This document shows positions 1 to 5,483 of a stretch of 5,483 nt of DNA, piece by piece. The translations under genes and the position numbers were made by a program. The stretch comes from DASWIP01 sp036397635. GTDB lineage: Bacteria; Actinomycetota; AC-67. The notes below the pieces were generated by a model. That model did no database searches. It was not told where the DNA came from and was given only the letters and a program-made list of their open reading frames with translations. Positions within the stretch are counted from its first letter, which is position 1. Every line of letters starts with the position of its first letter. Where the stretch lies: the NCBI GenBank assembly GCA_036397635.1, contig DASWIP010000045.1:1-5483 (forward strand), written 5' to 3'.

Positions 1-616
1 CACGCCCGAGCAGCTCGCCGATCCCCGCAACGCGTACGGCATCTCCAAGCTCGCGGCCGAGCAGGCGGGCCTGGCGCTGGGGCGCCAGCACGGCATCCCC
101 ACCGCCGCTCTTCGCTACGCCATCGTGCACGGGCCCCAGCAATCGCCGCGCAACGCCTACTCGGGGCTGCTGCGCTCGGCGTGCCTGAGCCTGCTGGCGG
201 GGCGCGCGCCGGTCGTGTTCGAGGACGGACGCCAGCTTCGCGACTACATCGCGATCGACGATGTCGTCGCGGCGAATCTGGTCGCGCTGGATCATCCGGA
301 CGCTCCGGGCGCGGCGTACAACGTAGGTGGCGCCCGTTCGTGGACGGTGCTCGAAGTGCTCGAAGCGCTCTCCGAGATCGTAGCCGCGCCGCGCGCGCCG
401 GAGATGTCCGGTTCGTACCGGGTCGGGGACGTGCGGCACACGATCGGGGACCTCACGAGGCTGCGAGCGCTGGGCTGGGAACCGTCGACCGACCTGCGCC
501 GGACCTGGCGGGCATACTGGGAATGGCTCCAGAACCTGGATCTGCCGTCCGGGATCGTGGACGAGGCCTTCGCGCGCATGCGGGCGCAGGGGGTCGTCCG
601 TTCCGTAAGTTCCTGA
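1..616 (+). CDS. NAD-dependent epimerase/dehydratase, extended SDR family (5'-truncated by window edge)
   Basis: This is the C-terminal part of a nucleotide-sugar epimerase or dehydratase; 204 residues are visible, read from base 2 with no start in the window. The first residues carry the SDR catalytic pair: Tyr (35-37) and Lys (47-49) in a NAYGISK motif, followed by helix residues LAAEQAG. The segment LRYAIVHGP matches the family's usual RYxNVYGP strand and loop. Further on, FEDGRQLRDYIAIDDVV resembles the family's 'DG.q.RDfihVdDva' substrate-binding motif, then come YNVGG and a C-terminal GDVRHTIGDLTRLRALGW, typical of the extended-SDR end. The Rossmann NAD site (GxxGxxG) lies upstream of the window. 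An ATG or GTG start near 125 would remove the catalytic Tyr and Lys, so the reading frame clearly enters from the left. Candidate activities are 4-epimerase, 4,6-dehydratase or a GDP-heptose-modifying enzyme; the substrate cannot be told from this fragment. It lies 118 nt before the heptose genes on the same strand and may belong to the same glycan locus. Confidence 0.9.
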   Translation, partial: TPEQLADPRNAYGISKLAAEQAGLALGRQHGIPTAALRYAIVHGPQQSPRNAYSGLLRSACLSLLAGRAPVVFEDGRQLRDYIAIDDVVAANLVALDHPDAPGAAYNVGGARSWTVLEVLEALSEIVAAPRAPEMSGSYRVGDVRHTIGDLTRLRALGWEPSTDLRRTWRAYWEWLQNLDLPSGIVDEAFARMRAQGVVRSVSS

Positions 617-625
617 ACGCACCAT

Positions 626-643
626 CCAGGGGTCACGCCCTGG
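626..643 (+). terminator. Small hairpin downstream of the epimerase gene, possible weak terminator
   Basis: CCAGGG (626-631) and CCCTGG (638-643) form a perfect 6-bp stem around a 6-nt loop, with one further possible T-G pair outside. It begins 9 nt after the epimerase stop codon. No T-run follows (the next bases are GGTCTGG), so it is not a canonical intrinsic terminator. High-GC bacteria do use hairpins without U-tracts, so it may reduce read-through or protect a 3' end. A chance stem of this size is also plausible in such GC-rich DNA. Confidence 0.3.
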
Positions 644-718
644 GGTCTGGCGCGTTCGTTGACGATAGAGACAGAAGCGTGTCGGCGCGTCGCGCCGCCG
701 CGCTCGGGGAAGACTCCA

Positions 719-730
719 GAAGGAGGTGAC
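719..730 (+). promoter_or_regulatory. Strong Shine-Dalgarno that fixes the kinase start at GTG 735
   Basis: The stretch GAAGGAGGTGAC includes AGGAGGTGA, nearly a full complement to the 16S rRNA 3' end. The core AGGAGG is 721-726, leaving 8 nt before the GTG at 735. The other in-frame GTG at 726 lies inside the Shine-Dalgarno and cannot use it. This is the strongest ribosome binding site in the window, which fits high translation of the first gene of the overlapping set. Confidence 0.85.
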
Positions 731-734
731 CAGC

Positions 735-1790
735 GTGACCACGATCGTGGCCCGGGCTCCCGGCCGCGTGTCGCTCGCAGGCGGTGGGACCGATCTGCCC
801 GCCTACTACGAGCGCGCGGGTGGCGCGGTCGTCTCATTCTCGATCGACGCCTACGCCACGGCGCAGGTCTCGCCCCGAGAGGACGGCCTCGAGCTGATCA
901 GCCTGGACGCGGGATCACGCGAGTTCATCCCAGCCGCCCAGTTCTCGCGGCGCGTGCGTCCGCCGGTTCTGGCGCAAGAGTTCCTGGTCTACCAGAAGGC
1001 CGTCGCCTGGCACTACGGGATCGACCGCGCGCGCATCGCGGCAGGCAGCGAGGTCCCCGCCGGTACCGGCCTCGCCTCGTCCGCGGCGATCTGCGTCGCC
1101 TTGGTGCGGGCGGCCGCGCACGCAGCCGGCGAGGAGGTCGATGACGGGCTGATCGCCGAGATCGCGTTCCGCATCGAGACCGGCGTGCTGCGCCGCGGCT
1201 GCGGCAAGCAGGACCACTACGCCTCGGCGTTCGGTGGCGTGAACCTGATCGAGTTCTTCCGTGACGGCTCGGTGGACGTGACGCCGCTGGAGGTCTCGAA
1301 CCAGACGCGAGCATCTCTCGCCGGCCGGATCATGCTGTTCGGCAACGGGGGCCGGCGCAGCGCAGTAGGGCCCCTGCAGGAGCAGGCCCGCCGCAGCATC
1401 TCGGACCCCGACACGGTGGCGGCGCTGAACCGGCTGAAGGCGATGGCCTACGAGATGCGCGAGGTGCTCGAACGCGGCGACGTCGAGGCTGTGGGCCCGA
1501 TGCTCCACGAGGCCTGGGAGGCCAAGCAGCACTTGAATTCGCAGGTCTCGACCCCCGAGATTGCGCGCGTCTATGCTCTGGCTCGCACGGCGGGCGCGGC
1601 GGGCGGCAAGCTCGCCGGTGCCGGCCGGGCAGGTACCCTGGTGCTGTATTGCTCGGAGGAGCGTCAGGACGAGGTGCGCATGGTCATGGCCAGCCAGGGC
1701 TGGCGGGAGCGTCAGTACGGCATCGACGCCGAAGGCGTGACGCTGCGCGGCTCGGTCGAGGTGGAGGATCATGACCTCGCGCGACGGTAA
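735..1790 (+). CDS. hddA: GHMP kinase, HddA-type D-glycero-D-manno-heptose 7-phosphate 1-kinase
   Basis: This 351-residue protein is a predicted cytoplasmic sugar kinase that phosphorylates heptose 7-phosphate at C1 using ATP. The three GHMP motifs are visible. Motif 1 near the N-terminus is RAPGRVSLAGGGTDLP (residues 7-22), the hallmark of HddA-like kinases. Motif 2 is the ATP loop PAGTGLASSAA (108-118). Motif 3 is GGKLAGAGRAG (290-300). The KQDHYASAFGG stretch (158-168) carries the probable catalytic Asp160 and closely resembles the family's KQDQYAAAFGG. The length is near the family norm of about 340-350. GTG 735 is chosen because of the ideally spaced Shine-Dalgarno; GTG 726 would overlap that site. 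Arg298 stands where the family usually has Gly in motif 3. The gene's last 20 nt overlap the phosphatase gene. The HddA type normally feeds GDP-D-glycero-alpha-D-manno-heptose synthesis. Related GHMP kinases (for example fucose or other sugar kinases) remain possible, but the adjoining GmhB and SIS genes strongly favour heptose. Confidence 0.87.
   Translation: MTTIVARAPGRVSLAGGGTDLPAYYERAGGAVVSFSIDAYATAQVSPREDGLELISLDAGSREFIPAAQFSRRVRPPVLAQEFLVYQKAVAWHYGIDRARIAAGSEVPAGTGLASSAAICVALVRAAAHAAGEEVDDGLIAEIAFRIETGVLRRGCGKQDHYASAFGGVNLIEFFRDGSVDVTPLEVSNQTRASLAGRIMLFGNGGRRSAVGPLQEQARRSISDPDTVAALNRLKAMAYEMREVLERGDVEAVGPMLHEAWEAKQHLNSQVSTPEIARVYALARTAGAAGGKLAGAGRAGTLVLYCSEERQDEVRMVMASQGWRERQYGIDAEGVTLRGSVEVEDHDLARR
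1763..1767 (+). promoter_or_regulatory. Shine-Dalgarno of the gmhB-like gene, unusually close to its ATG
   Basis: GGAGG sits inside the end of the kinase gene, with only 3 nt before the ATG at 1771, shorter than the usual 5-9. The next in-frame start candidate, GTG 1801, would remove the residues just before the DRDG motif and has no Shine-Dalgarno. ATG 1771 is therefore kept, probably with help from translational coupling across the 20-nt overlap. Confidence 0.5.
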
Positions 1791-2382
1791 GGCGTCGGCG
1801 GTGTTCGTCGATCGCGACGGTGTGATCTGCGAGAACCGCGCCGACTACATCAAGGATTGGTCGGAGTTCGTCTTCGTCGACGGCGCGGTGGAGGCGCTCG
1901 CCTCCCTCACCCGCTCGAAGGCGCGCCTGTTCATCGTGACCAACCAGTCGGCGGTCGGACGGGGCCTGATGAGTCGCCGGCAGCTCGATCTGATCCACGA
2001 GCGGATGCTCGATTACATCGGTGGATCGGGCGGACGGGTCGACGCGATCCTGATCTGCCCGCATCACCCGGATGACCGATGTGCGTGCCGCAAGCCCGAG
2101 CCCGGACTGCTGCATGAGGCGAGCGAGCGACACAAGGTCAACCTGTCGCGCTCGTTCTTGATCGGCGACCACCACACCGACATCGAAGCGGGCGCGCGCG
2201 CCGGACTCGAGACCGTGCTGGTGCGAACCGGGCGCGGGGAGAAGTCCCTCGCCGCGCGCGACGCCTGGCGGTACCAGCCGACGTTCGTCGCCGATGATCT
2301 GATCGACGCCGCGATCTGGGTGCTCGGCCGGCAGGCGTTGCGGCTGGGGTCCTTCAACGCGGAGGAGGCGCAGCGCCGATGA
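1771..2382 (+). CDS. gmhB: D-glycero-D-manno-heptose 1,7-bisphosphate 7-phosphatase (HAD-IIIA)
   Basis: This 203-residue HAD phosphatase is predicted to remove the C7 phosphate from heptose 1,7-bisphosphate, the step after the kinase, in the cytoplasm. The nucleophile and acid/base motif is VDRDGVI with Asp14 and Asp16. HAD motif 2 is TNQS (57-60). The GmhB signature CPHHPDDRCACRKPEPG (96-112) supplies Cys96, His98, Cys104 and Cys106 as structural zinc ligands and Lys108 as HAD motif 3. Motif 4 is LIGDHHTDI with Asp133 and Asp137 for Mg2+. The zinc loop is short: five residues separate His98 and Cys104, whereas the E. coli enzyme has a longer insertion. Short-loop GmhB proteins are common outside the enterics. 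The last 30 or so residues (from about 172) are a variable tail. The gene starts 20 nt before the kinase stop and its end shares ATGA with the next gene. Histidinol-phosphate phosphatases of the same family are the main alternative; the neighbours argue against that. Confidence 0.9.
   Translation: MTSRDGKASAVFVDRDGVICENRADYIKDWSEFVFVDGAVEALASLTRSKARLFIVTNQSAVGRGLMSRRQLDLIHERMLDYIGGSGGRVDAILICPHHPDDRCACRKPEPGLLHEASERHKVNLSRSFLIGDHHTDIEAGARAGLETVLVRTGRGEKSLAARDAWRYQPTFVADDLIDAAIWVLGRQALRLGSFNAEEAQRR
2363..2368 (+). promoter_or_regulatory. Shine-Dalgarno of the SIS-GAF gene
   Basis: AGGAGG lies inside the 3' end of the phosphatase gene, 10 nt before the ATG at 2379. It supports that ATG over the later in-frame ATG at 2400 and shows that the isomerase gene has its own binding site as well as the ATGA overlap. 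Confidence 0.6.
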
Positions 2383-3491
2383 CGACGCGCAACTTCATCA
2401 TGGCCTACCTAGCCTCGGTCGAGGGCATCCTGCGGGATATCGATCCGCCGAAGCTCGAGCAGATCATCGACGTCATCTACCATGCCTACTCCGAGGACCG
2501 GCAGATCTTCCTGATGGGCAACGGCGGCGGCGCCGCCACCTCGATGCATTTCACGTGCGACCTGAACAAGACCGCGATCGTGCCCGGCCGCCGGCGCATG
2601 CGCGCGATGTCCTTGTCGGACAACACCTCGCTGGTCACGGCGTGGGCGAACGACACCAACTACACCAACATCTTCGGCGAGCAGCTCGTCAACTGGGCCC
2701 GCCCGGGTGACCTGGTGATCGGATTCACGGCCTCGGGCATGAGCGTCAACATCGTCAACGCGATCGCGCTTGCCAACGAGATGGGCTGCCAGACGATCGC
2801 CTTCGTCGGTTTCGACGGCGGCACGGTCGGCGCGATCGCGCAGAACGTGCTGCACATCCAGTCGAGCAGCTATCAGCACATCGAGGACGTGCACCTGCTG
2901 TTGTGCCACGTGATCACCAACGCTCTGCAGGATCGTGCGCGCGCCGACACCAGCCTGGTTACGACCGGTCAGGGCGACGAGGTGCAGGAGCGCGTGCGCC
3001 GCATCTACTACGCGCGGCAGCAGCTGATGACCGAGCCGTCGCGCGAGCGCCGCCTGCGCATGATCCCCGACCAGGTCCGACGCACGATCGGCTTCGACCG
3101 GTCGATGCTGTTCGTGGCCGAGGACACGTCGCTGAAGCTACTCGCGGCGTACCCGACGACGCTGCCGACCGGCGAGAGCATCGACGTCGAGGCCGACCTG
3201 TTCGAGTGCGAGGCGTTCCGCGACCGGCACGCGATCGCCGTCCCCACCGCGAACGGGCGCTCGCCGGTCTGGCTGAAGGCCTACAAGGACGTCTCGAGCT
3301 ACGCGGTGGCGCCGATCGTGCGCGACGATCACAGCGTCGGCCTGCTAGTGGGTGCGTACACGCGCGCGAACCGCGAGGTGGACGCGTCGGACCTGCAGCT
3401 GCTGCAGATCTTCGCGTACAACATCCGCGGGGCGCTCGAGCCCCGTCGGACCGACGACCCGCTGCCCGGCGGGCCGTGGGCGCAAGGCTGA
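2379..3491 (+). CDS. SIS-domain phosphoheptose isomerase-like protein fused to a C-terminal GAF domain
   Basis: This 370-residue protein has two parts. Residues 1-188 form a SIS domain of the GmhA type, which isomerises sedoheptulose 7-phosphate to D-glycero-D-manno-heptose 7-phosphate. Visible marks are MGNGGGAAT (46-54), MHFTCDLNK (56-64), SLSDN (78-82), TAWAND (87-92), FGEQL (99-103), TASGMS (117-122), FDGG (145-148) and EDVHLLLCH (169-177). By comparison with E. coli GmhA, metal and catalytic positions map to His57, Asp61 (Glu in E. coli), Glu169 (Gln in E. coli) and His177; the phosphate-loop Ser is Gly51. After a charged, probably helical linker (about 198-225), residues 226-352 resemble a GAF domain: RTIGFDRSMLFVAED, then SSYAVAPIVRDDHSVGLLVG (306-325), then DASDLQLLQIFAYNIRGALE. 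No bilin or haem Cys is evident, so the ligand is unknown. GmhA proteins are usually about 190-200 residues, so the GAF part is an addition. The gene overlaps its neighbours by 4 and 16 nt. The SIS call is strong, the GAF call good, and regulation by GAF is inferred. The symbol is left empty because of the fusion and the changed residues. Confidence 0.85.
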   Translation: MTTRNFIMAYLASVEGILRDIDPPKLEQIIDVIYHAYSEDRQIFLMGNGGGAATSMHFTCDLNKTAIVPGRRRMRAMSLSDNTSLVTAWANDTNYTNIFGEQLVNWARPGDLVIGFTASGMSVNIVNAIALANEMGCQTIAFVGFDGGTVGAIAQNVLHIQSSSYQHIEDVHLLLCHVITNALQDRARADTSLVTTGQGDEVQERVRRIYYARQQLMTEPSRERRLRMIPDQVRRTIGFDRSMLFVAEDTSLKLLAAYPTTLPTGESIDVEADLFECEAFRDRHAIAVPTANGRSPVWLKAYKDVSSYAVAPIVRDDHSVGLLVGAYTRANREVDASDLQLLQIFAYNIRGALEPRRTDDPLPGGPWAQG

Positions 3492-4624
3492 GCGAGAAGG
3501 GGCCCGCGGCCGGACCGGTCCGGCTGCTGCTGGTCAATCCCTCCGGCGTCCGCGGCGGCGCCGAAGAATCGCTGCTCGAGTTCCTGACCCGCTGCGACAC
3601 ATCCCGCGTCGATCCACTGGTCGCGTGCCTGGCCGACGGGCCTTACGTGGACGATCTGGAAGCCGCGGGCGTGCGCGTCACTCGGCTGCGCGCCCAGCGT
3701 CTGCGGTACCTGTGGATGTGGGCGCTGACGGTGCGCCGGATCTCTCGCCTCGCGCGCGACGCCGATGTGGTGCTGAGCTGGCAGGTGAAGGGCAATTACT
3801 ACGGGACGCCTGCCGCGCGCCTTGCCGGGCGCCCGTGCGCGTGGTGGGACCACGGTATCCGGCCGGCGCGCGGCGAAGCGCGATACCTGATCGACAACCG
3901 GCTACCGCGCTCCGTGCGAGCCGATCTGGTCGTGACCTCCTCGGCCGCGTCGGCCGCGCGCCACCATCCCTCGCGCGTGATCCTGCCGGGCATCCCGCTG
4001 GAGCCGTACGCGTCGCCGGACCGGGCGGCGGCGCGCACGCTGCTGGGGCTCGATGACGGCGTGCCCGCGATCGGCATCGTCGGCCGGCTGCAACCCTGGA
4101 AGGGCCAGCACGTCTTCCTCCGAGCAGCTGCTCGCATCCTTGCGACGCATCCGGCGGCGCGTTTCTTCGTGATAGGCGACGCCGTCGGCGGGTTCAGCGC
4201 CGAGTACCCGGCCGAGCTGCGCCGCCTGGCCGGCGAGCTCGGAATCGCCGAGGCCGTCACATTCACCGGCCACCGCGCCGATATCCCAGCCCTGTTGCCT
4301 GGGTTGGACGTGTTCGTGCTCGCTTCGTTCGACGAGCCCTTCGGACTGGTCAACGTGGAGGCGATGGCCGCCGGCGTGCCCGTGGTGGCCACGCGCGCCG
4401 GGGGCGTGCCCGAGATCGTCGACGATGGTGAGACCGGGCTCCTGGTCCCGGTCGAAGACGACGCGGCGATCGCGGCAGCGGTGGGCCGCCTGCTCGCCGG
4501 CCCCGCGTTCGCGGGTACCATCGCGAAGGCAGGACGGGCGCGCGCCTTCGAGCGCTTCGACATCGCGCGCTACGTCGAAGAGATCACCGGATTGGTTGAG
4601 GACCTGGCGGGGAGGAAGCGGTGA
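3476..4624 (+). CDS. Family 4 glycosyltransferase (GT-B fold)
   Basis: This 382-residue protein is predicted to transfer a sugar from a nucleotide donor to a glycan or lipid acceptor at the cytoplasmic membrane face. The N-terminal half opens with VRLLLVNPSGVRGGAEESLL, the usual first strand and Gly-rich loop of family 4 enzymes. The donor half holds IGIVGRLQPWKGQ with Lys209, FFVIGDAVGG, FTGHRADIPALL, and the EX7E motif in FDEPFGLVNVEAMA with Glu287 and Glu295. PVVATRAGGVPEIV and GETGLLVPVED follow as expected. GTG 3476 is the only start codon between the upstream open stretch and the first beta strand. It overlaps the SIS-GAF gene by 16 nt and has no clear Shine-Dalgarno, so translation is probably coupled. 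The frame stays open back to 2903, but that extension is Arg/Ala-rich shadow sequence. No transmembrane segment is seen. The acceptor and donor cannot be determined; GDP-heptose or GDP-mannose would fit the context. Confidence 0.88.
   Translation: MGARLSEKGPAAGPVRLLLVNPSGVRGGAEESLLEFLTRCDTSRVDPLVACLADGPYVDDLEAAGVRVTRLRAQRLRYLWMWALTVRRISRLARDADVVLSWQVKGNYYGTPAARLAGRPCAWWDHGIRPARGEARYLIDNRLPRSVRADLVVTSSAASAARHHPSRVILPGIPLEPYASPDRAAARTLLGLDDGVPAIGIVGRLQPWKGQHVFLRAAARILATHPAARFFVIGDAVGGFSAEYPAELRRLAGELGIAEAVTFTGHRADIPALLPGLDVFVLASFDEPFGLVNVEAMAAGVPVVATRAGGVPEIVDDGETGLLVPVEDDAAIAAAVGRLLAGPAFAGTIAKAGRARAFERFDIARYVEEITGLVEDLAGRKR
4611..4615 (+). promoter_or_regulatory. Shine-Dalgarno of the second glycosyltransferase
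   Basis: GGAGG within the end of the preceding gene leaves 5 nt before GTG 4621, which overlaps the upstream stop as GTGA. Spacing and overlap agree on this start. Confidence 0.65.
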
Positions 4625-5483
4625 AGCTGGGCATCGTCATCTCGACCTACGCGACCCATGGCGGGCTCGAGCGCGTCGCGGTCGAGTACGCGCGCGGCCT
4701 GCGCGACCGAGGACATCAGATCACGGTGTATGCGCAGGAGGTCTTCTCGACCGAGGACGATCACGGCATCGCGTTCGAGCACGTCGGCGGCTTCCGCGGC
4801 AACAAGGCGCTGCGCGCAGTCACGTTCCCGCGGCTCGCGACGCGCGCGGTGCGACGCGCGCGGCTGGACAACCTGCTGTCGTTCGGCTCATCGGTGTTCG
4901 GGCCGGCGGTGATGCGACTGCCCGGCTGCCATCGATCATGGTGGGAGGTCGCGACCAGCGAGTGGCCGGTCACCACCGTCGACGGTATCCGGCGCCGCCT
5001 GAACCCGCATCACTACGCGACGTTGCGCAACGACGCGCGCGTGCTGGGCGCAGGGCTTCCGCGCGCGGTGCTCGCAGCGGGTGGTTGGGCTGCGGGGGAC
5101 ATCCAGCGGTTCTATCCGGCCGTCGCCGAGAAGGTTTCGATCCTCCCCGACGGCGTGAACCTCGACGAGTTCTCCCCCGATCCGTCCGGGGGCAAGCGAT
5201 ACCGAGACGAGTGGAACGTGGAGGAGGGACCGCTGCTGTTCACCGTCGCGACCGAGCTGCGACGCAAAGGCCTCGACTCACTGTTCGCCGCGTTCCGGCT
5301 CGTCCGCGCCGAGCTGCCGAACGCCGTGCTGGTCGTCGGTGGCCGCACGCCGGCCGAGGATGTGCGCGCGCTGGCGGTGCAGCACAAGGTGCAGGCCGGC
5401 GTGCGGGCGATCGGGTTCATCGAGGACATGCGAGCCGCCTACTCCGCGGCCGACGTGCTCGTCTTCCCCACGCGGTTCGATCC
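4621..5483 (+). CDS. Family 4 glycosyltransferase, 3'-truncated by window edge
   Basis: This frame is open from GTG 4621 to the right edge; 287 residues are visible and no stop is reached. It begins MKLGIVISTYATHGGLERVAVEYARGL with a spacing typical of GT-B family 4 enzymes (Gly-rich acceptor loop GGLERV at residues 14-19). The middle has VSILPDGVNLDEFSPD, the conserved 'pNGVDxxxFxP' hinge region. The donor half shows FTVATELRRKGLDSLF, with Arg-Lys where the family has the 'R..KG' phosphate-binding pair, then LVVGG, AIGFIEDMRAAYSAADVLVFPTRFD. The EX7E motif would start right at the window edge; the visible residues end in RFD, so its first acidic residue may be Asp, as in some WaaG-like enzymes. 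A 4-nt overlap with the first glycosyltransferase points to coupled expression. The two transferases differ clearly in sequence, so they probably make different linkages. A WaaG-like or mannosyl/heptosyl role is possible but not shown. Confidence 0.87.
   Translation, partial: MKLGIVISTYATHGGLERVAVEYARGLRDRGHQITVYAQEVFSTEDDHGIAFEHVGGFRGNKALRAVTFPRLATRAVRRARLDNLLSFGSSVFGPAVMRLPGCHRSWWEVATSEWPVTTVDGIRRRLNPHHYATLRNDARVLGAGLPRAVLAAGGWAAGDIQRFYPAVAEKVSILPDGVNLDEFSPDPSGGKRYRDEWNVEEGPLLFTVATELRRKGLDSLFAAFRLVRAELPNAVLVVGGRTPAEDVRALAVQHKVQAGVRAIGFIEDMRAAYSAADVLVFPTRFD

Larger units (their letters stand above)
617..734 (+). other. Intergenic leader between epimerase and heptose kinase
   Basis: This is the only non-coding gap in the window. 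It holds the hairpin at 626-643, a TTGACG (659-664) without a convincing -10 partner, an interrupted palindrome GGCGCG-T-CGCGCC (684-696), and the Shine-Dalgarno just before the kinase start. If the downstream five-gene unit has its own promoter, this is the most likely place, but I cannot identify one with confidence. No small ORF with a supported start is visible here. Confidence 0.5.

Noticed and set aside
125..616. A complete 163-residue epimerase-like gene starting at 125.
   Set aside because: The same frame continues upstream to base 2 and carries the catalytic Tyr and Lys before 125, so the start must be outside the window.
659..687. TTGACG at 659-664 as the -35 box of a promoter for the heptose genes.
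   Set aside because: At 17-nt spacing the -10 position reads TCGGCG, which does not resemble TATAAT or TANNNT. The hexamer alone is not enough.
915..1772. Long minus-strand open frame of 285 codons opposite the kinase gene.
   Set aside because: It mirrors the kinase codons, is rich in Arg, Ala and His, and has no recognisable motif. Such frames are normal opposite high-GC genes.
2409..2909. Minus-strand open frame opposite the SIS domain.
   Set aside because: It is a shadow of the SIS codons, with no motif and no suitable ribosome binding site.
2903..3475. Long upstream extension of the first glycosyltransferase frame, giving a 573-residue protein.
   Set aside because: The extension is Arg/Ala/Gly-rich with no domain signature and runs antiphase through the well-supported SIS-GAF coding region. 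The recognisable GT4 start lies just after GTG 3476.
3799..4563. Minus-strand open frame of 254 codons opposite the first glycosyltransferase.
   Set aside because: Its composition is Ser/Arg/Ala-biased without family motifs, and the + strand frame carries a full set of GT4 motifs.

Overview
The window is a compact, GC-rich stretch of bacterial chromosome with a strong preference for G or C at third codon positions. All six genes read on the + strand. The base composition, GTG starts and a near-perfect AGGAGGTGA Shine-Dalgarno fit a high-GC bacterium such as an actinobacterium (for example Thermoleophilia) or a similar high-GC phylum. The sequence does not settle the taxon. I see no mobile element, tRNA, rRNA or CRISPR, and nothing that marks recent transfer.

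Layout: (1) 1-616, the C-terminal part of an extended-SDR nucleotide-sugar epimerase/dehydratase, cut by the left edge. (2) 617-734, the only intergenic space, holding a small hairpin soon after the stop, an odd-centred GC palindrome and a strong ribosome binding site. (3) 735-1790, a GHMP kinase of the HddA type (heptose 7-phosphate kinase). (4) 1771-2382, a GmhB-type HAD phosphatase (heptose 1,7-bisphosphate phosphatase). (5) 2379-3491, a GmhA-like SIS isomerase domain fused in frame to a C-terminal GAF domain. (6) 3476-4624, a GT-B family 4 glycosyltransferase. (7) 4621-5483, a second family 4 glycosyltransferase, cut by the right edge. From gene 3 onward every gene overlaps the next (20, 4, 16 and 4 nt), so the last five genes look like one translationally coupled operon.

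Together, genes 3-5 supply three consecutive steps of D-glycero-D-manno-heptose activation: sedoheptulose 7-phosphate isomerisation (SIS), C1 phosphorylation (HddA type) and C7 dephosphorylation (GmhB). An HddA-type rather than HldE-type kinase points to the GDP-activated alpha-heptose branch. The nucleotidyltransferase (HddC) is not in the window. The epimerase could modify the nucleotide sugar, and the two glycosyltransferases could add sugars to a surface glycan. These last links are inferred from gene order.

The most unusual feature is the SIS-GAF fusion. GmhA-type isomerases are normally single-domain proteins of about 190-200 residues. Here a ligand-binding sensor fold is attached, which suggests allosteric control of the first committed step or a role beyond catalysis.
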